Below are positions 1 to 7,380 of a stretch of 30,138 nucleotides of DNA, piece after piece. The translations under genes and the position numbers were made by a program. The first letter of the stretch is position 1, and every line of letters starts with the position of its first letter. The stretch comes from Bacteroidales bacterium UBA1215 (lineage in GTDB: Bacteria; Bacteroidota; Bacteroidia; Bacteroidales; WCHB1-69): contig DBXJ01000079.1 of the NCBI GenBank assembly GCA_002309475.1, positions 1 through 30,138 of the forward strand. Direction: 5' to 3'. The notes under the pieces were generated by a model. The model had not been told where the DNA came from. It worked only from the letters and a program-made list of their open reading frames with translations, and did not search any database.

Positions 1-6
1 TTCATC

Positions 7-1950
7 CTACCAATCTTTTTCTTGTTTTACCGACCTTGCCGAGCGTTCCATCAGTTGCACTTTTTCTTGCGTGTTTTTTTCATTTTGCTGCAAAGCATCT
101 AACTGACGTTTTGCCATTTCCCGCTTTTGTCTGTCTGCTGCCGACTCCTGCTTTTGGTCGCCGTTTTGATTATTTTTGTCTTGTTGATTTTGCTGATCTT
201 TGTTCTGCTGTTGATTTTTATCCTGCTGGTTTTGTTGTTGATTTTGACCATTTTGCTGGTCCTTATTATCTTTATTTTGCTGGTTTTGCTGACCTTGCTG
301 ATTTTGTTGTTGGTCTTGATTTTGGTTTTGCTGTTGCTGTTGTTGTTGTTGCTGTTGCACATACAACTTCTTTTTAGCATATTCCAAATTATACTTGGCA
401 TTCATATCTTTAGGATTGAGTTTCAATGCTTGTTTGTAGGCATTGATACCCTCTTGATATTTTTCCGCCTGCACCAAACTATTGCCCAAATTGTAATAAG
501 ACTTGGCTTTTACTCTGTCACTTACCTGTCCGTTATTGACTACAGGATCTAATTTTTTAGTCGCCTCCTCGTATTTGCCTTGTTTATACAAACTGGCAGC
601 CTGATTGTAAAGGCTTTTATAATAATTTCCTGTAGAGGCATTGGCTTTAATATAATTGGTATTGGCTTGTTGATACAAATTTTGTGCTTGTGCCTGTTTG
701 GCGGCAATAATACTTTCATTGCTTTTTCTATTTTGCTGTTGCAATTTTGCCACATCTTTGTTTAGCTTCTCCGCTTTAAAATACTGCTTATTGCCCATTC
801 GCATGGATTGCAACTCGCTATGGGTCTGCGCTTGAATACCGTTCAATACAGATAGACTCAACAAAAACAATAAAATAATTTTCAACATAGAATGTTGTTT
901 TATCTTATTTAACAATTTAAAATTAAACAATTTACGTTTATACAAAAATACTTCTATTGCCAACAATGCCAAGGCTATTGCCAGCGGAATATAAAATTTG
1001 CTTTCATATCTTGCATAAGTAACATCTTCTATTTCTGCCTTTTCCAATTTATCCAATTCCTGACTCAATTTGTCAAAACCTAAATATGAATTGTTGGCAT
1101 AAATGTAAGCACCTTCCCCTGCAAGGGCTATATCTCGCAATGTTTGTTCATTTAACCGGGTAATTACTGTATTGCCTTCGTTATCTTTTTTGTATTCTAT
1201 ATGACCATTTCTTCGAATAGGAATGGGTTCTCCCTTGCTACTTCCCACACCGATGGTATAAGTTTTAATGCCTTGTTCTTTAGCTATGTCGCCTGCTATT
1301 TCTGCAGCTTCATCAAAATGATCTTCTCCGTCGGAAATTACTACTATCACATTGTTCTGTTTGGCCTTGGAATTGGGATTTTTCAAATTGATAGTCGTCA
1401 GCATAGAGGCGGCGGCTTGGTCGATAGCACCTGCTATATCTGTTCCTTGTGTGGCAATTTGATAGGGAGAAATGCTGGAAACAAACATTTTGGCGGCTGC
1501 ATAATCTGATGTAATCGGCAACTGCACGAACGATTTTCCTGCAAATATCACCACACCGATTCTATCACCCTTCAATTTGTCAATATACGATATCAAACTA
1601 CGCTTGGCGGCTTCTATTCTGTTGGGGACATAATCTTCTGCCAACATACTGTTGGAAACATCCACACAAAACATGATATTGATACCTTTTCGTTTTTCGG
1701 TCACCTGACCACTCCCTTTTTGCGGATTGGCCAAGGCAAAAATCATGGCACACCATGCCAAACTCAAGATAATGAATTTAACATGCTGCATGGCTTTGGA
1801 TCTGTCTTGCATCAAATCGGACAACAAAGAAGATTCTCCGTATTCTGCCATTGCTTTTTTATGTCGGTAGTACAAATAAATATATACCGCCACCATCACC
1901 GGCACCAACAACAAACCGTAAAGTATATTTATATGTTCAAATTGAATCAT
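7..1950 (-). CDS. BatB-BatC fusion: VWA membrane protein joined to a TPR/Q-rich protein
   Basis: This looks like two Bat (Bacteroides aerotolerance) proteins in one reading frame. The first 350 residues match BatB: two N-terminal membrane segments (about 8-27 and 58-76), a von Willebrand A domain with the metal-binding motif D97-x-S99-x-S101, and a further membrane segment near 323-342. At M355 a second signal-peptide-like stretch begins (MLKIILLFLLSLSV...), as expected for the start of BatC. It is followed by a TPR repeat (YYNLGNSL... ALKLNP) and a Q/N-rich stretch at residues 532-601. BatB alone is usually about 330-350 residues, so 647 fits BatB plus BatC. The stop codon is followed at once by an ATG on the minus strand at positions 5-3, so another gene, perhaps batD, probably continues off the window. 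Bat proteins are linked to stress tolerance, but their biochemical role is unsettled. The family call is firm; the in-frame fusion is read directly. Confidence 0.88.
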   Translation of the reverse strand: MIQFEHINILYGLLLVPVMVAVYIYLYYRHKKAMAEYGESSLLSDLMQDRSKAMQHVKFIILSLAWCAMIFALANPQKGSGQVTEKRKGINIMFCVDVSNSMLAEDYVPNRIEAAKRSLISYIDKLKGDRIGVVIFAGKSFVQLPITSDYAAAKMFVSSISPYQIATQGTDIAGAIDQAAASMLTTINLKNPNSKAKQNNVIVVISDGEDHFDEAAEIAGDIAKEQGIKTYTIGVGSSKGEPIPIRRNGHIEYKKDNEGNTVITRLNEQTLRDIALAGEGAYIYANNSYLGFDKLSQELDKLEKAEIEDVTYARYESKFYIPLAIALALLAIEVFLYKRKLFNFKLLNKIKQHSMLKIILLFLLSLSVLNGIQAQTHSELQSMRMGNKQYFKAEKLNKDVAKLQQQNRKSNESIIAAKQAQAQNLYQQANTNYIKANASTGNYYKSLYNQAASLYKQGKYEEATKKLDPVVNNGQVSDRVKAKSYYNLGNSLVQAEKYQEGINAYKQALKLNPKDMNAKYNLEYAKKKLYVQQQQQQQQQQNQNQDQQQNQQGQQNQQNKDNKDQQNGQNQQQNQQDKNQQQNKDQQNQQDKNNQNGDQKQESAADRQKREMAKRQLDALQQNEKNTQEKVQLMERSARSVKQEKDW

Positions 1951-2041
1951 CGTCTTTTTTTGTTTTCCCTAACGATTAACAGCGATTTTTATTGTAATCT
2001 TTTAGTAAAAAATCAATCTTTTCATACAAGGCACCATTCAA

Positions 2042-2072
2042 CAAAATTATGTTAAAAAAAATGACATAACAA
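2042..2072 (-). promoter_or_regulatory. Bacteroidota-type promoter for the Bat operon
   Basis: On the minus strand TAATTTTG (2049-2042) matches the -7 consensus TAnnTTTG, with TTG (2072-2070) 20 bases upstream in the -33 position. It would give a leader of roughly 85 bases before the ATG at 1950. No gene lies between it and the divergent gene at 2134, so the BatB-BatC gene appears to open its own transcript. The plus-strand gene has only a variant -7 element, TTACTTTG, at 2098-2105. Confidence 0.6.
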
Positions 2073-2133
2073 AAACTTTTTAAATCTTTGTTTTGTTTTA
2101 CTTTGCAGTGTAAAAGTTAATCTTGAACCATCC

Positions 2134-5040
2134 ATGCATAATAAATACGTTATCACTCTTTTGACAATCATTTTTGCTGCCGTTTCCACTTGTTCGCTAA
2201 CAAGTTCTACCACAACTTGCTCCAACAATAACTATTCTTGGGCAGATTCTGTTTTCCAGACACTTTCTTTGGATCAAAAAATTGCCCAACTGATGATGAT
2301 ACGTATTCATTCCAACAAAGATGAAAAATATTGCCAAGAAATTATTAACTATATTGACAAATATCAAGTGGGTGGTGTTTGCTTTTTCCAAGGAGGTCCC
2401 TATCGCCAAGCAATATTAACCAACAGAATTCAAGCTGTCAGCAAAATTCCTTTGATGGTTGCCATAGATGGAGAATGGGGTTTGGGTATGCGTTTGGACA
2501 GTGTAACCCTCTATCCTCGCCAAATGGCATTAGGAGCAGGAGGAGACACCGCTTTGATTTATCAAATGGGAGCTTCTATGGCACAACAATGCAAAAGAAT
2601 GGGTATCCATGTCAATTTTGCACCTTGTATAGATGTAAATATTGACTCTGAAAACCCTGTTATCAATAGCCGTTCCTTTGGTGCCGACCCATGGCAGGTG
2701 GCAATTTGCGGTGCTGCCTATATGAAAGGCATGCAAGACAATGGCGTGATGGCTTGTGCAAAACACTTTCCCGGTCACGGAGATACAAAAACAGATTCAC
2801 ACAAAGATGCTCCAACCGTCAATCAACCTTTAGAAAGACTGCAAAAAGTGGAACTACTCCCTTTTCAATATCTTTTTCAGCAAGGTGTGGATGCGGTAAT
2901 GGTGGGGCACCTCTATATGCCGGCCTTGGACTCCACTCCTAAACATATTGCCACCGTTTCTAAAATCATCACTACCGAATTGCTGCAAAAAAACATGAAT
3001 TTCAATGGTCTCATCTTCACTGACGGCATAGATATGGGCGGTCTCACCAAATTGTTTCCCGCCGGTGAAAGAGAAGTGCAATGTTTGATGGCCGGTTGCG
3101 ATGTATTGCTATTGCCCGGTCAACTTGAAACGGTTTTTCTATCTATCAAACAAGCCATTTTAGATGGTCGTTTGGAAGTGGAAGATATTAACAAAAAATG
3201 CATTAAAGTGCTGAAAATGAAGGAGAAATATGTTGTCAATAATGCCAATACACTCTCTCTTGACCATGTTGTTGACGATATCAACACACCGGAAAGTAGC
3301 GACTTGAACGACTTTTTGATGCAAAAGGCTGTCACTTTGCTGAAAAACGACAAGAATATCATTCCTCTTTCTGCTGACAAAAAAGGATTGTATCTTCGGG
3401 AAGCAAAAAGCGGTGAAAATGTGTTGGCAGAAATCCTACAACGACACGCTGATATTACCACCATTGAAGCAAAAACTTCCATCGGTAGCAAACAAACAGA
3501 AATTGCAACTGCAAAAAAATCTGCCGACTATATCATTGTCAGCTTATCTAATCTCAATCAATATCCTACCAACCATTACGGGCTATCGGATCAAACTATC
3601 AAATTTTTAAACCAACTGACCATGGATACGATTCCGGTGATATTGGTTGTAGCCGGCAATCCGTATGCCATTGATGAATTGCCTTTTGCAGATAGGTTTG
3701 CCGCCATTTTGGTCGGCTACCACCCCCTGCCGATGGCAGAAAAAGCCCTTGCCAATGCTCTTTGCGGTATCAACCCTGTTTCAGGCAAACTGCCCGTCAC
3801 CTTGAAGCAATTTCCGCTATATACGGGCCTAAAAGTGGGCAAAACTCCTGAGGAAATACAACTCCTTGTACAACATCACGGTAAAGAAATTGACAACATT
3901 ATTCATCATGCCATCAAAAACAAGGCCATGCCCGGCTGTCAAATACTCATAGCCAAAGACAAGCATATTCTCTATCAAAAATCATACGGAACTTTTTCCT
4001 ATCATGACACAGTAAAGGTAAAAGAATCAACTGTTTATGATTTGGCATCTGTTACCAAAATGATGGCAACCACTTTGGCAATCATGAAATTGTACGATGA
4101 AGGCAAACTTCATCTAAACGATAGCATTGCTCAATATTTGCCATTTTTTGCCAACTCTGACAAAGCCAAGATAAAAATTTATCAACTGCTCACGCATACA
4201 GCGTCTTTGCCGGCATGGATACCTTTTTATACCGCCACCCTCAACAAAGACCACTCTTTGCGAAGCGACATCTACCAATCCGACTATTCTCCCGAATTTG
4301 CCGTCTGTGTGGCACAAAATATTTATATGAAAACCGACTATATTGACACCATGTGGACAAAAGTCAAGTCGGCTACTTTGAAGAAAGATAGCAACTACCT
4401 GTATAGCGATATCGGTTTTTATCTTTTAGGACAAATTGTTGAATCGATTAGCGGTATGCCTTTAGATGTGTTTGTAGAGAAACATTTCTATGCTCCTTTA
4501 CATCTGCACAACACGCATTTCAATCCTTTGCAATCGATTGATCAGGCGAACATTGCCCCTACCGAAAACGATACCTTGTTCCGCAAACAACACCTACAAG
4601 GCTACGTACACGACCAAGTGGCGGCTATGTTTGGAGGTGTCTCCGGACATGCAGGATTGTTCTCCAACTGCCACGATTTGTATATCATCTGCCAAATGTT
4701 GCTCAACGAAGGCAACTACAACGGACAGCAATTGTTAAAACCGGAAACGGTTAATTTATTCACCTCTTACTATTTCCCCAATACAAGTTCTTGTAGAAGA
4801 GGTTTGGGGGTGGACAAACCTGCAAGAAACCATGCGGCAAGTCCTTGTTGTGATGCAGCCTCCCCGCTTAGCTATGGCCATAGCGGATTTACCGGAACTT
4901 TTGTTTGGATTGATCCACAATACGATTTAATTTATATTTTCTTGTCCAACCGCGTCAATCCCAACGCAGAAAACAACAAACTCACCACCATGAGTATCCG
5001 CTCTAAAGTACACGAAGAAGCCTACAAAATGTGTAAATAA
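2134..5040 (+). CDS. Exported GH3 (NagZ-like) hydrolase fused to a serine hydrolase
   Basis: The 968-residue protein has an N-terminal hydrophobic export signal and three parts. Residues about 35-370 form a GH3 barrel resembling beta-N-acetylhexosaminidase NagZ: the loop KHFPGHGDT (210-218) continues to D221 and H223, and the probable nucleophile is D297 in FTDGIDMGG. Residues about 390-580 resemble the GH3 C-terminal alpha/beta domain. Residues about 600-968 are a class C beta-lactamase/esterase-type domain, with S639-V-T-K642 as the SxxK nucleophile motif, Y757-S-D759 in the YxN position and H916-S-G918 in the KTG position. Such fusions are familiar in Bacteroidota. A role in trimming or recycling peptidoglycan or other GlcNAc-containing glycans is inferred; the second domain's substrate is not evident and beta-lactam resistance should not be assumed. 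The next gene starts 14 bases downstream. Confidence 0.9.
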   Translation: MHNKYVITLLTIIFAAVSTCSLTSSTTTCSNNNYSWADSVFQTLSLDQKIAQLMMIRIHSNKDEKYCQEIINYIDKYQVGGVCFFQGGPYRQAILTNRIQAVSKIPLMVAIDGEWGLGMRLDSVTLYPRQMALGAGGDTALIYQMGASMAQQCKRMGIHVNFAPCIDVNIDSENPVINSRSFGADPWQVAICGAAYMKGMQDNGVMACAKHFPGHGDTKTDSHKDAPTVNQPLERLQKVELLPFQYLFQQGVDAVMVGHLYMPALDSTPKHIATVSKIITTELLQKNMNFNGLIFTDGIDMGGLTKLFPAGEREVQCLMAGCDVLLLPGQLETVFLSIKQAILDGRLEVEDINKKCIKVLKMKEKYVVNNANTLSLDHVVDDINTPESSDLNDFLMQKAVTLLKNDKNIIPLSADKKGLYLREAKSGENVLAEILQRHADITTIEAKTSIGSKQTEIATAKKSADYIIVSLSNLNQYPTNHYGLSDQTIKFLNQLTMDTIPVILVVAGNPYAIDELPFADRFAAILVGYHPLPMAEKALANALCGINPVSGKLPVTLKQFPLYTGLKVGKTPEEIQLLVQHHGKEIDNIIHHAIKNKAMPGCQILIAKDKHILYQKSYGTFSYHDTVKVKESTVYDLASVTKMMATTLAIMKLYDEGKLHLNDSIAQYLPFFANSDKAKIKIYQLLTHTASLPAWIPFYTATLNKDHSLRSDIYQSDYSPEFAVCVAQNIYMKTDYIDTMWTKVKSATLKKDSNYLYSDIGFYLLGQIVESISGMPLDVFVEKHFYAPLHLHNTHFNPLQSIDQANIAPTENDTLFRKQHLQGYVHDQVAAMFGGVSGHAGLFSNCHDLYIICQMLLNEGNYNGQQLLKPETVNLFTSYYFPNTSSCRRGLGVDKPARNHAASPCCDAASPLSYGHSGFTGTFVWIDPQYDLIYIFLSNRVNPNAENNKLTTMSIRSKVHEEAYKMCK

Positions 5041-5054
5041 ATAATTGTTCTACT

Positions 5055-5951
5055 ATGCAACAGGAAATCTCTACTGACAACCATTTAGAATATTGCTATT
5101 TCCTATTCGGAATACTGCTATATAAATTATTTTATTACATTTGTGGAATTGCTATATTATTCCAAGTAGATTTGGAATTTCTCGTCAATCCTGTTCCCGT
5201 AGAAATCGGTATTTTTATAATAGAACTTACCCTCTTTTTCTATGTTTTTCGCAAGCCGTTTCTTCCCGATATCAAATGGAAACATCTAATAGCAATCGGA
5301 GTGCTTATAGAAGTATTGCGTATAGCGGAATATTTTATAAAAACTTACTTGTTACAACCCCATTTCAATTATTCTATTTTAGAAAATTTAAACACAGGAA
5401 ATATTTTGGTCAACACACGTGCATGCACAGCAATAGCAGGAATGCTTCTTGTTTTAGCCTATTTGTGGTGGCACTACCATTTGGAAAATAAAAACAATGA
5501 AACAAAAACATCAGATACACTTTCACATTGTTTCTATGGTGGAGTACTCTTTATTTTCACATTCGATTACTTATTGGGAACTATCCATACCATTGCATTT
5601 CAATGCAGGGGGTTACAAAATCCATTGCCCATTAATATCACTGCCAACCTGACGTATTTACTGCTTACTATAGGAGCCGTATATTTGCTGATAAAAAAAC
5701 GACATCGGATTACTATCTCCCTCGCTATTATATTAATCATAGTTGTGATTAATAAATTTTCTTTCTACTTTTTGTATGATATTCTAAATAAATACAATTT
5801 AATAGTAGAAACAGTGGTTCACGCTGACAAGTATTTCTCTTATACCTCTCTATTCCATCTATTCCATCTATTCGATTTTTCTTTTTTCATTGCTGTATTT
5901 ATTCTTTATAGGAAAGCCATGAAAGAAGTTTCTATGGCGGAAAAGATGTAA
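5055..5951 (+). CDS. Unknown multi-pass membrane protein
   Basis: I do not recognise this 298-residue protein. It has about eight hydrophobic segments (near residues 12-36, 46-66, 77-95, 118-143, 160-185, 196-215, 222-245 and 270-290) and short, mostly basic loops, which indicates an inner-membrane protein with almost no soluble domain. It lacks a cleavable signal and any motif I can assign. Near the C-terminus the DNA carries a 9-base tandem repeat (tattccatc twice at 5851-5868, then a diverged copy), giving the peptide LFHLFHLFDF. It starts 14 bases after the stop of the GH3/serine-hydrolase gene on the same strand with no promoter motif between, so it is probably cotranscribed. A transport or sensing role linked to that enzyme's product is speculation. 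Confidence 0.7.
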   Translation: MQQEISTDNHLEYCYFLFGILLYKLFYYICGIAILFQVDLEFLVNPVPVEIGIFIIELTLFFYVFRKPFLPDIKWKHLIAIGVLIEVLRIAEYFIKTYLLQPHFNYSILENLNTGNILVNTRACTAIAGMLLVLAYLWWHYHLENKNNETKTSDTLSHCFYGGVLFIFTFDYLLGTIHTIAFQCRGLQNPLPINITANLTYLLLTIGAVYLLIKKRHRITISLAIILIIVVINKFSFYFLYDILNKYNLIVETVVHADKYFSYTSLFHLFHLFDFSFFIAVFILYRKAMKEVSMAEKM

Positions 5952-6054
5952 AACATGCTTCAACAAAAAAGAAGGATAACATCGCTAATTTGTCTTGTGT
6001 AAATCTGCAACATTTTTTTGACTATATTTATCAAATATTCAATCTGTTATACAA

Positions 6055-6062
6055 TATCTTTG
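6055..6062 (+). promoter_or_regulatory. Orphan TAnnTTTG promoter-like motif
   Basis: TATCTTTG is an exact match to the Bacteroidota -7 element, but no plus-strand gene follows before the convergent tsf terminator. It may be chance in AT-rich DNA, a remnant, or the start of a short non-coding RNA running into the palindrome at 6092. Confidence 0.25.
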
Positions 6063-6091
6063 TTTCTAAAGTTGTCTTGAACCTTTTTTAT

Positions 6092-6117
6092 TTACTTTTG
6101 TCATGATACAAAAGTAA
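6092..6117. repeat. Perfect inverted repeat, 10-base arms
   Basis: TTACTTTTGT (6092-6101) and ACAAAAGTAA (6108-6117) are exact reverse complements around the 6-base centre CATGAT. From memory, similar ACAAAAGTAACAAAAAA-type sequences recur between genes in many Bacteroidota genomes, so this is probably a copy or fragment of a dispersed repeat. There is no T-tract after it that would make it a clear terminator. Confidence 0.6.
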
Positions 6118-6244
6118 CAAAAAATAAAGGCATTATTCATAACACAAATATTTAAGAATGGGATAGTAGATAAGGATACCATTCTAAACGAATTACGTTT
6201 GCAAATTCCATCCTTCCGCATTAGAGAAAAATCGAAGAAGAAAA

Positions 6245-6332
6245 TGGAAAATAAATCCCCCTTACTTCCCCTTAGAATGGGGAAATTCCCCTCTTTAGGG
6301 GGTGCCTGCAAGGCGGGGGATTTTGTTCTCCA
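6245..6332. repeat. GC-rich nested hairpin module with imperfect terminal inverted repeats
   Basis: The ends are imperfect inverted repeats: TGGAAAATAAATCCCCC (6245-6261) against the complement of 6315-6332. Their inner nine bases, AAATCCCCC (6253-6261) and GGGGGATTT (6315-6323), match exactly. Inside are further small hairpins: TTCCCC/GGGGAA around 6266-6284, the palindrome GGGGAAATTCCCC (6279-6291), CCCCT/AGGGG and GCCT/AGGC. The block is far more GC-rich than its surroundings. It resembles the short dispersed C/G-run repeats scattered through Bacteroidota genomes. I see no clear target-site duplication, so mobility is not shown. Confidence 0.6.
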
Positions 6333-6399
6333 TTTATGATGGTAATTGTATAGATAAATTACATATTTGCTAATTAAAATATCCGAATTGCAATTGTAA

Positions 6400-6419
6400 G
6401 GACGTGCCATGACGCGTCC
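6400..6419. repeat. Imperfect REP-like palindrome
   Basis: GGACGTGCCATGACGCGTCC folds on itself with eight Watson-Crick pairs, one G-T pair and one mismatch. It resembles the GACGCGTC/CATG palindromes that recur in intergenic regions of Bacteroidota and some other phyla. This is a likeness from memory; copy number was not checked. Confidence 0.45.
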
Positions 6420-6464
6420 CAGCTACACTTTTTCGCTTCAAACAAACATCACTATAATAATAAC

Positions 6465-6497
6465 AAAAAAAAGGCTGTCCTAAGACAGCCTTTTTAA
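6465..6497 (-). terminator. Intrinsic terminator of the rplM-rpsI-rpsB-tsf operon
   Basis: A perfect 7-bp stem, GGCTGTC (6473-6479) with GACAGCC (6484-6490), encloses a 4-base loop. It has A-runs on one side and T-runs on the other, so it works in either direction. It lies 25 bases beyond the tsf stop. Confidence 0.9.
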
Positions 6498-6521
6498 CTA
6501 ATTAAATTTTAATTACAATGA

Positions 6522-7352
6522 TTATTCTCCCAATTGCAAACGGAAGAAACCGGTACATTTAACACTTGCATCTGTTTCTTTCAAATATTGAGCAATTGTT
6601 TTTTTGTTGTCTTTTACAAATTCTTGGTTCATCAAAGTATTTTCTTTGAAGAATTTGTTCAAACGACCTCTAGCAATTTTTTCTGCCATTTCAGCAGGTT
6701 TACCTTCATTGATGGCTTGTTCTTTGCCAATTTCAATTTCATGATCTATCACTTCTTGAGCAACAGATGCTTCGTCTACTGCAATAGGACTCATGGCAGC
6801 TATTTGCATAGCAATTTCGTGACCGGTTACATCCAAGCCTTCACATGGTTTGTCAAAGCCAACAATAACAGCCAAACGATTACCATTGTGATTGTAGCAA
6901 GATACGAAAGGTTGATTGATAACTTCATAACGATTCAATTCTACTTTTTCACCTGTTTTAGCTGTCATATCGGTCAACAATTGAGCAACTGTTCTGCCTT
7001 CGATTTGAGCATCTAAAAGTTTTTGCAAATCTTGTATTTTGTTGGCAATGGAAAAATCGCTGATTTTTTTAGCAAAACCGATAAAATCTTCCGTTTTTGC
7101 AACAAAATCTGTTTCACAATTAACCATTACAACTGTACCGAATGTTTTGTCAGCACTTACTTGTGCATATACATATCCGTCACTTGCAGTTCTATCAGCG
7201 CGTTTTGCAGCTATTTTTTGACCTTTTTTACGTAAAATATCAATGGCTTTGTCAAAATCGCCTTCTGCTTCTACCAAAGCATTTTTGCAATCCATCATAC
7301 CGGAACCGGTCATTTGTCTTAATTTGTTTACTTCTGCAGCTGTTATAGCCAT
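6522..7352 (-). CDS. tsf: Elongation factor Ts
   Basis: EF-Ts exchanges GDP for GTP on EF-Tu during translation. The N-terminal UBA-like region reads TAAEVNKLRQMTGSGMMDCK, followed by the family signature TDFVAKTEDF and the paired dimerisation repeats of the core. The 276-residue length is normal. I start at the ATG at 7352 (MAITAAEV) because the longer frame opens only with a TTG at 7361 and EF-Ts proteins start just before this segment. It is the last gene of the ribosomal operon, 28 bases after rpsB, and is followed by a strong terminator. Confidence 0.97.
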   Translation of the reverse strand: MAITAAEVNKLRQMTGSGMMDCKNALVEAEGDFDKAIDILRKKGQKIAAKRADRTASDGYVYAQVSADKTFGTVVMVNCETDFVAKTEDFIGFAKKISDFSIANKIQDLQKLLDAQIEGRTVAQLLTDMTAKTGEKVELNRYEVINQPFVSCYNHNGNRLAVIVGFDKPCEGLDVTGHEIAMQIAAMSPIAVDEASVAQEVIDHEIEIGKEQAINEGKPAEMAEKIARGRLNKFFKENTLMNQEFVKDNKKTIAQYLKETDASVKCTGFFRLQLGE

Positions 7353-7380
7353 AATTTTCAAATTTTAGATGTTCAACAAT

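Larger units (their letters stand above)
5952..6464. other. Long intergenic region rich in palindromic modules
   Basis: This is the only stretch over 300 bases without a convincing gene. It separates the plus-strand membrane-protein gene from the end of the ribosomal operon. It contains a plus-strand promoter-like motif (6055), an inverted repeat at 6092-6117, a smaller one with 7-base arms at 6155-6161 and 6179-6185, a GC-rich nested hairpin module at 6245-6332, AATTGCAATT at 6386-6395 and an imperfect palindrome at 6400-6419. A 114-codon minus-strand frame crosses all of these and looks like translated repeat rather than a gene. Confidence 0.7.

Noticed and set aside
127..552. Plus-strand frame of 141 codons, very rich in Leu, Ile and Val, looking like a membrane protein
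   Set aside because: It is the antisense of the CAA/CAG/AAC-rich Q/N tail of the Bat fusion; reading those repeats backwards always gives Leu/Val-rich peptides.
2197..2217. Lipoprotein signal in the GH3 fusion (VSTC followed by SLTS)
   Set aside because: The residue before Cys is Thr, which is unusual for a lipobox, so only a general export signal is claimed.
3900..5040. Antibiotic-resistance beta-lactamase
   Set aside because: The domain has the SxxK fold but a non-classical YSD and HSG, and is fused to a GH3 enzyme. An esterase or peptidase role is at least as likely.
6066..6410. Minus-strand frame of 114 codons in the long intergenic gap
   Set aside because: It runs through three separate palindromic modules, has no domain, signal or promoter, and its composition follows the repeats.
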